From NCBI RefSeq assembly GCF_905404315.1, contig NC_066288.1, forward strand, positions 11,432,501-11,496,500: a stretch of DNA of 64,000 nucleotides. The letters are read 5' to 3'. Source of the stretch: Leptidea sinapis. Lineage: Eukaryota > Arthropoda > Insecta > Lepidoptera > Pieridae. Below, piece by piece: positions 57,901 through 64,000 of this stretch. The number at the start of each line of letters is the position of its first letter. Position 1 is the first letter of the stretch. Made by a program: the position numbers and the translations under genes. The notes beneath the pieces were generated by a model. It saw only the letters and a list, made by a program, of their open reading frames with translations. It was not told the DNA's origin and searched no databases.

Positions 57901-59536
57901 ATCCAAGAGAGTGTGCAGAAGTAAGAATGAACACATTGTTTATTAATTTTATGGTTTTATGCTCTCATACAATTGAATAAAGGTTTAATATAATACAACT
58001 CAAAATTTCATGCTAATATTTAATTAAATAGATATATAAACAAGGATAGTCACATTTTAGTGTCATCTTCACTTCCCGAGTCAGAGCTTGTGTTAAACGA
58101 CGAGTTGATGCTCAGCCCGGGTGATATTGGGGGCACCAAGCTAGGGGCAGCATCTGCCAGAATTTCACTTGGCGAGGCATCAGCTAAGTCTAATAATGAC
58201 GACCATTGGAATTCTGAAGGGAACTCTTCTAGACAAAAGTTGTCTGAAACAAAATAATATATTTAGATATCATATGACAATAGTAAATATCTAGCACACA
58301 AAATATCAGCGAAGTTCCTCCCCGAACTTCCATTTGTCCCCTCAGTTTTCACTCCTTTTGTAAATATTTCGGGTTAATATATTAAAAAGAATGAGATTAA
58401 GTTGTTAATATTGTTGAGTATTTATATTTAATAATTTAAGTATATTTATATTTGTATTTTCTTTATGCTCTAATGGCATGAATATTTGTTTCATGCAATA
58501 AACTTTTAATTTCATAATTTGCTTATTTTAATGTACCCACATTATATTTTCCTGAAAAAACACATATGGGAGATCCACAGTTTGGTTGTATTTGGTAGAT
58601 AAATCTATGAAAACTGCATTGTGGAGATACCTCCATAATTATCTACAACTGAATTATATTATTATGAATGGAACATCCAGTTGAATAATATATAATTTTG
58701 TGGCATGTTGTGTAAAGATGGTTTCTTGGTGCAGAAATCATGTACAAGCTCTTTGGAACACTACCTCATAAATGAGTTTGAAGTCTTTAGGCAACCCCAA
58801 GTTAAAATTTAAAGAATCTTTCAACAGCTAGCTTTAAAATCGCCAACATGTGTAACATGGTTTTCTGAAAGATTAAATTAAAATAGTACAAGGATGTGCC
58901 AGTTTATACTTAAAATAGCAAATTAAGTTTCTGTAACATGGCACAATAAACCAATTGAAACCTAACTTTACTTAACACTACCTTACTTCCCGACCCATTT
59001 GACCCAGTGGTTAGAATTCCTGCCTACTAAGCTGCAGGTTCCAGCATTGAAACACAGTAGGTACAAACAATGATAAATATGGATCTTTATATGTATTTTT
59101 GTATGTTTTTAAGTTTATAATATATTTTAATAAATAAATTGTTGTCTGGCAATATAGTCTTTAGTTTGGATCTAGATAATTTGTGTAGAGTGAGTCAATA
59201 TATTTTACTTCTTGCAGCCTACAATCTTCCTATCAACTCAACTTGTAGTAAACAGCTATAATATATTAATTGTTATTAATCTTTCTCTTTATTCATTACA
59301 TAAATATTGTGATCTTATGAAATAAAAGATAGTGTGACCCATATCGCAACATTTTCAATGATTTCAAGCATAAAATACGTAAAATAATTAATTATTCAAG
59401 GTTAAGATATTTAATGTATGCAGCACATTGTATTTATTGTTTACCAAATCCGCCGGATATTGCCCGCTCCGCATCGTAAAACATACATCGTATACGTACC
59501 GTATAAACAATCTTTGTTGCTTAGTAAAATATCCAT
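42626..59536 (-). CDS. Atf6: ATF6, membrane-tethered bZIP transcription factor (13 exons, 680 aa)
   Basis: Exons, minus strand: 59536-59500, 58243-58054, 57501-57392, 56771-56668, 56257-56203, 55323-55148, 54157-54024, 53742-53592, 52016-51919, 51718-51627, 51161-50958, 49735-49343 and 42924-42626 (TAA). All 12 junctions have GT/AG borders and matching phases. Order: acidic/serine-rich activation region (1-224), basic region (KKQQRMIKNRESACQSRQKK, about 252-276), leucine zipper to about 312, one transmembrane segment (334-352) and a luminal domain with N-glycosylation sequons. RHLL at 369-372 fits the site-1 protease motif RxxL. In the family, ER stress sends the protein to the Golgi, where S1P and S2P free the bZIP half to activate chaperone genes. 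Length matches vertebrate ATF6 (about 670). The last intron holds two Tc1 elements. Confidence 0.93.
42952..44493 (-). mobile_element. Tc1-type transposon T-A with intact ends
   Basis: The inverted ends are about 32 bases with one mismatch (CACTGGCCTGCAAAAGTAAG then TATCACACTTTT). TA duplications flank it at 42950-42951 and 44494-44495. It is 1542 bp and carries one transposase gene with a single frame break. The nearly perfect ends suggest a fairly recent insertion in ATF6 intron 12. Confidence 0.9.
43189..44183 (-). pseudogene. Tc1 transposase (DD34E) with one frameshift
   Basis: The N-terminal frame 44183-43790 starts MPLSVEECARIMAFLELGIS and has paired helix-turn-helix units with a GRPRCTSAREDR linker. 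The C-terminal frame 43770-43189 has the first catalytic D in FSDESRF, the second in MHDNARPH and the E in NPIEHAWDE. Exactly 34 residues separate the second D from the E, the DD34E spacing of Tc1. The frames overlap near 43790, so one small indel breaks an otherwise complete gene. Confidence 0.88.
44925..45275 (-). mobile_element. LINE ORF2 tail fragment carrying inverted duplications
   Basis: On the minus strand it codes for MNEERLTKKVYNASVNESVR followed by RGRPRRTF-like sequence and, further on, RSGLCLPLRERG, a common LINE C-terminal tail. The middle is disrupted by two adjacent palindromic duplications (45079-45167). Confidence 0.6.
45079..45167. repeat. Two adjacent hairpin-forming inverted duplications
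   Basis: Hairpin 1, 45079-45116: GGTACTCTT pairs with AAGAGTACC and ACCTGG with CCAGGT around a 6-base loop, with one mismatch. Hairpin 2, 45118-45167: a perfect 20-bp stem (ATCAAATCAGGGACGTCTTG and its complement at 45148-45167) around a 10-base loop. Both use sequence of the surrounding LINE tail, so each half was copied in reverse. Confidence 0.85.
45280..47010 (-). mobile_element. Second Tc1-type transposon with intact ends, dead gene
   Basis: The inverted ends CAGTCGTGGTCAACTAATTA then GGGACA are identical for 26 bases at both sides. TA flanks lie at 45278-45279 and 47011-47012. It is 1731 bp. The transposase inside is broken in several places. It is a different Tc1 family from the element at 42952-44493. 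Confidence 0.88.
45608..46635 (-). pseudogene. Degenerate Tc1 transposase
   Basis: Minus-strand pieces in order: MGKNKSCDATVRKIIMKFVE (46635), a segment with RTVRRRLVEAGLFGRVARKV and YGHWTYVQ (46451-46218), GNLDQHQYKAILEE and FQHDNDPKH (46058-45855), and VNSPDLNPIERLWHEFKKKV (45838-45608). The second D and the E of the catalytic triad are visible. Frameshifts and stops separate the pieces. Confidence 0.82.
47408..47760. repeat. MITE with GGGCCGGATTTAC-like ends
   Basis: The left end GCAGGGCCGGATTTACACTT pairs imperfectly with the right end TGTAAATCCACCGCTGGGC. Inner blocks TGGCACCCCTGGGCACCG and TGCCGCCCTAAAAAATTTG are typical of a widespread insect repeat. It does not code. Confidence 0.6.
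47880..48125 (-). pseudogene. Mariner transposase fragment, central part
   Basis: The minus strand reads DEKWVTYTQEHPK-like sequence, then KNLGLRSCVYGGIG and AVTAKNSNQF, reaching FHHDNAR at the lower end. These are the first and second catalytic aspartate regions of a mariner element. Stops and frame changes interrupt it and both ends are missing. Confidence 0.65.
48905..49318 (+). mobile_element. RTE-type LINE tail with (TTA)n end
   Basis: It reads GACCGATGCCCTTGCGCATA, AAGACTGAAGTGGAAATGGG and GGACGTCCTAAAGAACGATG. This corresponds to the 'IKRLKWKWAG... RPKERWLDEI' C-terminal tail of an RTE-like LINE. It ends in a TTATTATTATTA run at 49300-49312, only about 25 bases from the ATF6 exon at 49343. 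Confidence 0.7.
49343..49735 (-). CDS. Atf6: ATF6 exon 12: luminal domain
   Basis: The exon reads LLEAYKLFHKLNLDDFVEFP, then DDTFYVVGVGNGEHLLLPAV and PPKMALILPARSGNG. The 'FYVVS/G... HLLLPA... N-x-T-x-R-P-K-M-x-x-x-LPA' motif is characteristic of ATF6. An upstream arginine-rich stretch is at about residues 486-500. Confidence 0.93.
49961..50750 (+). mobile_element. 5'-truncated LINE, ORF2 C-terminus
   Basis: A 245-codon plus-strand frame starts within HLADRLGSAAYAVRKISEYT and includes FHSIMTCGILLWRHAADIDI and LQKRAVHAIY. This is the post-RT thumb and tail of a Jockey-like element. The palm and endonuclease are absent. It lies antisense in ATF6 intron 11. Confidence 0.75.
50958..51161 (-). 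CDS. Atf6: ATF6 exon 11: luminal domain with sequons
   Basis: The exon reads DYDNLLNRSSDGVDCQNATL, then NITQTESIRIAGDLKRWIGN and NWTNAQKK. It carries four N-x-S/T sites (NRS, NAT, NIT, NWT). The 'E-S-x-R-x-A-x-x-L-x-x-W' helix matches ATF6. Confidence 0.88.
51314..51546 (-). repeat. MITE family M1, copy 3 (reversed)
   Basis: Ends CTTAGATCATTTACATCTAG and CTAGACGTATAAATTATCTAAG-type sequence; interior with TGACAGCTGTGAAAACATCG and GCCTGGCCTGTTTTTATCGG. It is in ATF6 intron 10. Confidence 0.75.
51627..52016 (-). CDS. Atf6: ATF6 exons 9-10: transmembrane segment and S1P site
   Basis: Exon 52016-51919 encodes KKNIAVIFAMVFMVSMNWNF plus LG, a single hydrophobic helix with N347 and N349 near its end. 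Exon 51718-51627 encodes SSPHVANRHLLWSEESKD. R369-H-L-L372 fits the site-1 protease consensus RxxL. The asparagines in the helix may serve the helix-breaking role needed for site-2 protease cleavage. Confidence 0.85.
52294..52339. repeat. Perfect 46-bp palindrome without spacer
   Basis: The arms are 23 bases each (start CTATTTTTACATTTGCAG, centre AATGATCATT). A further CCTTGT/ACAAGG pair extends the symmetry to 52286-52346 with three unpaired bases. It is in ATF6 intron 8. Confidence 0.95.
53154..53400 (-). pseudogene. Transposase C-terminal fragment (mariner-like)
   Basis: The minus frame reads CEELTPVDFYVWGYMKPPVF then RVANAIQNNLDTW. The 'D-L-T-P-x-D-F-F/Y-x-WGY-x-K' motif is the third catalytic region of mariner-type transposases. 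Nothing upstream of it survives except a nearby palindrome. Confidence 0.65.
53430..53483. repeat. Imperfect palindrome, 23-base arms
   Basis: AATCAATTAGTGACTTTATC plus GAT at the left, an 8-base spacer, then the complement with one mismatch. It contains ATCGAT words and sits just outside the transposase fragment at 53154-53400. Confidence 0.75.
53592..54157 (-). CDS. Atf6: ATF6 exons 7-8: bZIP DNA-binding domain
   Basis: Exon 54157-54024 ends with MEIKALKKQQRMIKNR and exon 53742-53592 continues ESACQSRQKKKDYVTALEQQ, followed by leucines at heptad spacing. The split within NR|ESACQSR occurs in the DNA-contacting N-x-x-S/A-A-x-x-S/C-R helix. The sequence is diagnostic of the ATF6/CREB group and best fits ATF6. 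Confidence 0.95.
54190..54412 (+). repeat. Tail repeat T1, plus
   Basis: CTCCTTTGCACAGGATGCCG, GGTACCACAACGGCGCC, AGCAGTAACATGTAAACATT, GCCATAGCTAGTGAAATTAC and CATCAGCTGAACATCATGCA, then CCCTTATTTTCATAAAAAAA. This is a shortened copy of the repeat at 55400-55715, ending in an A-run. Confidence 0.7.
54430..55040 (-). mobile_element. LINE ORF2 tail, minus, degraded
   Basis: The minus-strand frame 55026-54583 contains CSSLEDIACNYIRCKFDPTW, LRSPLFFGIACGYGI and DLIPAAEFHHRTLLKYLKLH. The DLIPAAEFH segment ties it to the LINE tails at 7795-8299 and 28345-28712. Confidence 0.6.
55148..55323 (-). CDS. Atf6: ATF6 exon 6: polar N-terminal region
   Basis: It starts GNVDNSYFKVVNENPVNTIK and contains ATVPIVIMPSNINTQ. 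The 'PIVIMP/IQP' type patch is common in ATF6 N-terminal halves; otherwise it is low in conservation. The phase and splice sites fit both neighbours. Confidence 0.75.
55400..55715 (+). repeat. Tail repeat T1, longest copy
   Basis: It contains AGGATCCTTTGCACAGGATG, TGGGTACCACAACGGCGCCT, AAGGGCGCCCTAGCTAGTG, CTTATGTCTCAAGGAGACGA, GCCGCTCAGTTTTTGGGATT, GAGCGGCACTGCATTGTAAC and CATCAGCTGAACGTCCTGTC, ending in A7. An inverted pair (GCCGCTCAG and CTGAGCGGC) forms a hairpin near 55600-55640. Confidence 0.75.
55866..56085 (+). repeat. MITE family M1, copy 4
   Basis: Ends CTTAGATAATTTATACGTCT plus AG and CTATCTAGACGTATAAAATG plus ATCTAAG; 220 bp. It is in ATF6 intron 5. Confidence 0.8.
56203..57501 (-). 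CDS. Atf6: ATF6 exons 3-5
   Basis: Exon 57501-57392 reads NTLDLSLHSPDGIATNG and ends PEDIDQFLQIS. Exon 56771-56668 reads SSLTNGSPNSFQPTVL and ends LFMAIENGVIK. Exon 56257-56203 reads VVGNDKSEEDHKLINNNN. They form the acidic and serine-rich activation half. Introns hold a 38-base tandem duplication (56563-56641) and an RTE-type LINE tail (56900-57245). Confidence 0.78.
56563..56641. repeat. 38-base direct tandem duplication
   Basis: CCTGTATAGTGTTAAGCACA plus AATGCCAGCCAATAGAAT occurs at 56563-56600 and again, identical, at 56604-56641, a period of 41 bases. Confidence 0.9.
56900..57245 (+). mobile_element. RTE-type LINE tail
   Basis: The plus strand codes for a tail with RNEEIRRTKVTDIAHMVAKL and KWQWAGHITRWTDGRWGSKV, ending in a proline-poor C-terminus. 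It belongs to the same family as fragments at 22070-22265 and 11100-11560. Confidence 0.7.
58054..59536 (-). CDS. Atf6: ATF6 exons 1-2: start codon and activation region
   Basis: Exon 1 is only 37 coding bases (MDILLSNKDCLY, donor GTACGT). Exon 2 reads NFCLEEFPSEFQWSSLLDLA, then PSLVPPISPGLSINSS and SDSGSEDD. The aspartate- and serine-rich, PxSPxxS-containing stretch fits the ATF6 activation domain. The start is the first ATG in frame, and the split GAT codon joins correctly. Confidence 0.75.
58690..58790 (-). mobile_element. Highly decayed LINE tail
   Basis: TGTGGCATGTTGTGTAAAGA then CAGAAATCATG and CTCTTTGGAACACTACCTCA. This is a diverged minus-strand copy of the ORF2 tail at 7795-8299. 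Confidence 0.45.
58990..59165 (+). repeat. tRNA-derived SINE
   Basis: The A-box-like GACCCAGTGGTTAGAATTCC and the B-box-like AGGTTCCAGCATTGAA are spaced as in a tRNA head. An AT-rich body and an AATAAATAAATT tail follow. It lies in ATF6 intron 1. Confidence 0.55.
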
Positions 59537-60439
59537 TTACGGAACTTTGTATCCTTTTTATTGATATAAATTAAAACATTTTCATAAACATTTCAATAAA
59601 CAATGCCTGTTCCCTTCACTGTTTTTCCTACTTCTTCAATTATGATACTGATAATTGACTACTGAATTTCTGAGTAATTGACAGTTGAGACTTGATGTGT
59701 GACATTGACATTAAATATCTTTTATATCAATTTGTTTTAAAGCCCTCGGTTCAAGCTTTTTGAGCCTAGAGAGTTGGAGCAAAATAGCTGATACCACACA
59801 AAAAAAACTACTTTAAATACAGCGTTTTCGTTGAAAGCTCCCATATGGCTAATTTTTCCCACAACTCCAACAATTAATATATAAAAATCTGTATACAAAA
59901 ACTTATATACTAAATTATATAGTAAAACTTTCCACGAGAACCAGAACGAGAACGTAGTATTTCAGTTTATCACAAACAGACGGACGCAGTGGAGGACTTC
60001 GTTTTATAATATGTAGTGATTTATAAGGTGTTAATATTGATGCAATCAGTATCTTCAATCATTGTCTTACCCAGAAAAAAGAATGAGCTGATTGCCTGTT
60101 AATAAGCTCACTGAAAAGAATGTTATGATATTGTATTTACTCCTCATGTTGAGGTAATTTAGTTTTCCATATTAATATTATTGAAGTCATTGGCCTATAG
60201 ACTTACATCCCGTGCCACAAATAAATTAAAAAAAATATCAAATTGAAAATTCGATTGATTGTGTGACTGTGTGTGTACATACTATGTCTCTATTTTGCAA
60301 TTTTTAATATTTCCGTTTTTGCGTTTCTAACTTACATCATGAGATCTTTAGAAACACTTATACTCGTCTATTGCTTTAGACGTATGTTATAAAATTTCCT
60401 CTACGGAATGGTGATATTTTTTGCTAGAACCATACGAAA
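59537..60439. promoter_or_regulatory. Divergent ATF6/HERC2 upstream region
   Basis: There are 903 bases between the ATF6 start codon (minus) and the HERC2 start codon (plus), with no gene and no recognised repeat. Both promoters must lie here unless distant 5' UTR exons exist. I saw no clear TATA box, nor an ERSE or UPRE element on either strand. Confidence 0.55.
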
Positions 60440-63400
60440 ATGTCTGTGTCAGGAGAACAGGATGATTATATATTTAGGCCTCAGCAACATTTAGATCCGA
60501 AATGGCTTAATCCTGACTTACAAGAGGCTCTGCATTCCGCGGACTCTCTTTCGACGTTGTTCAACAGTATTATACAAGACCGGGAGATTTACTTTGATGC
60601 CGGGAATGGTCTTGTTAATAGTGCTGGAATAACTGCAAAATTGGGAGATAGTGGAAAGTACTATTGTGGTTTGAGGGTAAGTTTATTTATAATCATCATC
60701 ATCAGTTTACTCACCTTACAGTTCTTTTTCTGCACATCTGTATGATGATAAATTTGTGTAGATTCTTACTTGTACCTGCTGTGATGGACTTTGTGGCCCC
60801 CATTCTGGTTGTGCTTGTCAACCATGCACTACTCTATCGGCTGAGGAGGAACTTCGGGTTTCAATACAATCTAAAAATGTTGCACCACCTTCTTCTGTTC
60901 AAGTTATAGATGAAATAAAATGGAAACAAGAACCAGGTACAATATTCTTATGAATTAATGGAATTAAATCTTTGATCTAGAGTCTAGACACTTCAGATTC
61001 TTTGCATAATAAATCATTTAATAAAGAATAAAAATATTTATATACCACTATACTGTAATAATTTTTTTATTTTAATATGAGGAAGAATACTTATTACATC
61101 AGTGTATTGAAATCCATTGAACTTTTTCAAATATTAATAACTTTTCAATTACTGTAAATGTAGTTTTTAGTGTTTAATGCTATCCAACCATTATTTTTGT
61201 GTAGGACCAGAATGCTTGCGTAATCTGAAGGAATCTCTTTTGTGGGAACAGCGTGTAAGATCCATAAACACAGCATCAACATGCCCATACATTTCAAACA
61301 TTCGTCGCCTCATTGTTATTTGCAACAGACACCTTGTAGCTGTTATAAGGTAGTGTTTTATTATAATAACTAGGTACTTTACAAATCACCTATCTGGACA
61401 TATAAATAAAATTTGAGTGTGTAGACACACAACACATTTATTACAATGCTGAACAAATTCTTGACTACTCAAATATCTGAGCTATTTTTGTTCTATTTTA
61501 TACTTTTTTATTATATTATTATTGTAAACTATTTTACAGATCTTAGAAGTTATTTTAACTTTTTATTAAATTTCCTATGTCATACAAACATACATTTGTT
61601 TCTATGTGCTGGCTAATAAAGCAAGTAGAAGGACTGACTTTAAGAGAACTTACAAGGAGTAACTAAGGGTGCATCATATATTGGTTATGGTCCTAAACCA
61701 AAAAATATAAACACAAACTAAAAATTTAAATTTCCTTCAATGGTCTCATTTGCCATGTAAATAAAATGTATGTGTGGGAAGTAGTTGGAGTAACTAGTGA
61801 AAACTAACAATACATGATTTATGAGTTACTTTACTCAAAATATGTTTGAACAATAAAAATTAACTTCCTTTTTTATTTTTTTAAGAGATCAGAGCCACCA
61901 GAAGGAGCCAAAAAAGATAAAATTAGACAAGAAAGCACATGGAGCAAGTAATAGAGCTCTGAGTAATGTTGTAACATCACTTAATAAACCTATTGGACTT
62001 GGGGCAGATACTCAAGAGGAGAGTGACGAAAATGTTGATGAATCTGAAAGGTATATTCTTGAAGGCTGTTTATATTTTCCTATTTTCTTTGAACTTTGTT
62101 AACAAATTATTATAATGTATTGAAATTTGGATTCAATATCTTACGAAATAAGAATCGCAACAAACTATAATTATGTATTATTACGTAAGCTATCCACATA
62201 CAGTGACCTTCAAAATGAGCTATATTTACAAACTGGACATCAAGGCTGTGGTTTTCTTGCTTTCATTATACAGAATGTCATAACATATTATACAATGGAA
62301 TTATGAGCTACGGTTGACAAGCTAAAATACATTAAAAAGCAAAACCATTCATAAAAGTAAAAGAAATCTACTAAATCTAGATTATATTGTCCACTATGTA
62401 TTGAGCTTGAACTAAGACATTTTAAAAACATTTAGATACAATAAAAATAAATACACAAGAAATATTATTATTTTATATTATTATGATCATTACATAGGCT
62501 CATTTAATTTTATAAGGCTTATTACATTTTGAGTCAAATGTTAAGTCACATTAAAATTCAAAAAGTTCAAGTCCCACATCCTTCATATTTGTTTTTTTAA
62601 ATTTAATTTGTTAATTTAAAAAGTTGGTTTTAAAAAAAAATTCAGTTTTATATAAATAAAGTGCAATATAATTTTGTCCAGTGATTTTATTTTTATACAT
62701 TCACTAAACATTTTGTTACAATGGCTTCAGATCTGACCACAATAATTGTTTTTGTGTATGCAAGGCATTCACCTTATTAAGAAATTAGGCACAAATCCTA
62801 ATAATTTATGTCTCTTACTGCTTCCTAAGAGACATTTAATAATTATTATGCCAAGAGGAACCAGCAATTAACGAAATTAATGATAATTTGTTAAATAATC
62901 ATCAGGGTTAATTTAATGAAGCTTTCTGAGTGTGGCAGTGTGACATAATGTATAATATAATAAATATAATGTCTTGTAATCCAGTTTTTGTGTAAAAAAT
63001 AAAAATAAAAATTCATGTGATTTGGATACTGTGCTATTCATCTTTGGACATCCCCTTGACCCTATTTTTGGAACACCTTAATTATTTATTATTAATTATC
63101 TATAGATATATAATGAAAATAGTATTTGTTTGAGGCTCTTTCAAGCCTAAACCACTGATCTTCTCTTCACAGTCGTTCCCTCATTGCTGAGGATCGTGAC
63201 TCCGCTTAAGTTCGTCTACAGCTTTCCTCCATCTGTTTCGGTCTGTCGCATGGTGGAGTGCATCTTCTCTTCACAGTCGTTCCCTCATTGCTGAGGATCG
63301 TGACTCCGCTTAAGTTCGTCTACAGCTTTCCTCCATCTGTTTCGGTCTGTCGCATGGTGGAGTGCGATGCTGATGGGTGGTTTAGTCTGCTCGGATATTT

Positions 63401-64000
63401 GGTCAGACCAGCGACGTGGGCTCCGGCCTCGCGGTGACCATCAAACGTTCAAGGTTATCAGCACCACATCGTGCAATGTGACCAAAGTATCTCATGATCC
63501 GCTGCAGACATGTAGTGGATAGACGTGGACTGCTCCCTATTTTAAGCAAACCACTGATAATATCGACATAAAAGTACCACTTTTGAAATTAATCCTAGAT
63601 GGTTAATGGTTACTTATTTTTAGAATTCCAACCTTCCTTCCTTTAAAAACTTGCACAGCGAAACGGGCGGGAACGGCTAGTAATCAAATGAAATTTAATT
63701 ACGGCATAAGACGTAGAGGTATCGAAATAAAAAAAATTGCTGATTTCAGTGCTCTAGCTCGGGTGGGCGCCCGCGCTGCTTTGCGTCTAGCCTTATCTTT
63801 GGTGCGTCGTGCGTGGCGCTGTGGTGAAGACGCAGACGTGTGTACGCTGTTACTACGCGACGCCTTGGAAGCGGTGCGAGCGCTACCAGATGCAGGCCTG
63901 TATGCCGGCTGCGGTCAGTCACCCACATCGCTGCAACCACCACGATCACAGAAAATATGGGCTGAAGTTGTGGACAGTGCTGCTAAATTCTTACATCAAG
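60440..64000 (+). CDS. HERC2: HERC2 E3 ubiquitin ligase, N-terminal exons (gene continues right)
   Basis: Exons 60440-60676, 60762-60936, 61205-61349, 61886-62050 and 63750 onward to the window edge, all with GT/AG borders and matching phases; about 324 residues. The start reads MSVSGEQDDYIFRPQQHLDP then KWLNPDLQEALHSADSLSTL, resembling the HERC2 N-terminus. The last visible exon has ALARVGARAALRLALSLVRR, AWRCGEDADVCTLLLRDALE and WAEVVDSAAKFLH. This matches the 'LARVG-x-RAAL... RRAWRSGEDADLC-x-x-LL... V-x-E-x-A-x-x-FL' block of HERC2. HERC2 is a giant ligase with RCC1-like domains, a cytochrome-b5-like domain, a ZZ finger and a C-terminal HECT domain, all of which would lie beyond the window. 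Confidence 0.9.
60762..60936 (+). CDS. HERC2: HERC2 exon 2: cysteine-rich segment
   Basis: The exon reads ILTCTCCDGLCGPHSGCACQ then PCTTLSAEEELRVS and ends DEIKWKQEP. Eight cysteines lie within 20 residues as C-x-C-C-x3-C-x6-C-x-C-x2-C plus a flanking H, a possible metal-binding knuckle. I do not recall this in the vertebrate HERC2 N-terminus; it may be an invertebrate feature. Confidence 0.75.
61886..62050 (+). CDS. HERC2: HERC2 exon 4: charged linker
   Basis: It reads DQSHQKEPKKIKLDKKAHGA, then SLNKPIGLGADTQEESDENV. It is lysine-rich and then acidic, likely disordered, and not conserved in a way I recognise. TTTAAG|A was chosen as the acceptor because it keeps the frame; a second AG two bases on does not. 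Confidence 0.65.
62060..63150 (+). other. HERC2: HERC2 intron 4, no other feature seen
   Basis: AT-rich sequence without recognised coding or repeat structure until the LINE tail at about 63150. Confidence 0.5.
63150..63545 (-). mobile_element. LINE ORF2 tail with internal tandem duplication
   Basis: The minus strand codes for MRYFGHIARCGADNLERLMV, then a segment with ALHHATDRNRWRKAVDEL-like sequence, a LINE C-terminal tail. The downstream half is duplicated in tandem (63158-63261 and 63262-63365). Confidence 0.7.
63158..63365. repeat. Perfect 104-bp tandem duplication
   Basis: Two adjacent copies start ATCTTCTCTTCACAGTCGTT and end CATGGTGGAGTGC. I found no difference between them, so the duplication is young. 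It may also be an assembly artefact. Confidence 0.92.
63750..64000 (+). CDS. HERC2: HERC2 exon 5: conserved N-terminal helical block (incomplete)
   Basis: The acceptor is TGATTTCAG at 63741-63749 and the exon runs off the window. Compared with other HERC2 proteins it has an insertion after LYAGC (GQSPTSLQPPRSQK) before WAEVVDSAAKFL. It is GC-rich relative to the neighbourhood. Confidence 0.9.

Noticed and set aside
59537..60439. An ER stress response element in the ATF6/HERC2 upstream region
   Set aside because: I looked for CCAAT-N9-CCACG and TGACGTG on both strands and saw neither.
1..64000. Bacterial or phage defence systems, operons or CRISPR arrays
   Set aside because: Introns, tRNA-derived SINEs, LINEs and six animal genes show this is animal nuclear DNA. 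No array of regularly spaced repeats was found.

Overview
This window looks like nuclear DNA of an insect, most probably a butterfly or moth. It is AT-rich, its genes have short exons with canonical GT/AG introns, and it is packed with small inverted-repeat elements, tRNA-derived SINEs, 5'-truncated non-LTR retrotransposon tails and Tc1/mariner copies of the kinds familiar from Lepidoptera. The order is an inference from repeat style and from gene sequences; no species is claimed. There are no bacterial operons, CRISPR arrays or prophages.

Six host genes can be read by joining exons by hand. (1) 998-21733, plus strand: the 3' part of a GARNL3-like Rap-GAP/citron-homology protein; its 5' part lies left of the window. 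(2) 27033-32478, minus: a complete five-exon gene for an Ana2/STIL-like centriole duplication protein. (3) 34592-35312, plus: mitochondrial ribosomal protein L30, three exons. (4) 35975-36616, minus: a single-exon two-helix membrane protein, probably TMEM186-like. (5) 42626-59536, minus: a complete 13-exon ATF6, the membrane-tethered bZIP sensor of the unfolded protein response. (6) 60440-64000, plus: the first five coding exons of HERC2, running off the right edge.

Ana2/STIL and mRpL30 are divergent, mRpL30 and the TMEM186-like gene converge tail to tail, and ATF6 and HERC2 start about 0.9 kb apart head to head, so they may share a promoter region. No common pathway links the six genes, although two neighbours (mRpL30 and TMEM186-like) are predicted mitochondrial.

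Most of the remaining sequence is intronic or intergenic and rich in mobile elements. GARNL3 introns hold several MITEs, LINE tails, a hexanucleotide microsatellite, two nested reverse-transcriptase remnants and a three-copy satellite-like array. The last ATF6 intron holds two Tc1 elements with intact terminal repeats and TA duplications. One of them ends only 27 bases upstream of the last exon. Regions 22.3-27.0 kb and 39.6-42.5 kb are AT-rich and mostly featureless.

I did not find a convincing new biological system. The most useful leads are a one-base reading-frame break at a GARNL3 splice junction, the transposon beside the ATF6 terminal splice site, a perfect 46-bp palindrome, tandem inverted duplications, and a four-copy MITE family shared by the two largest genes.
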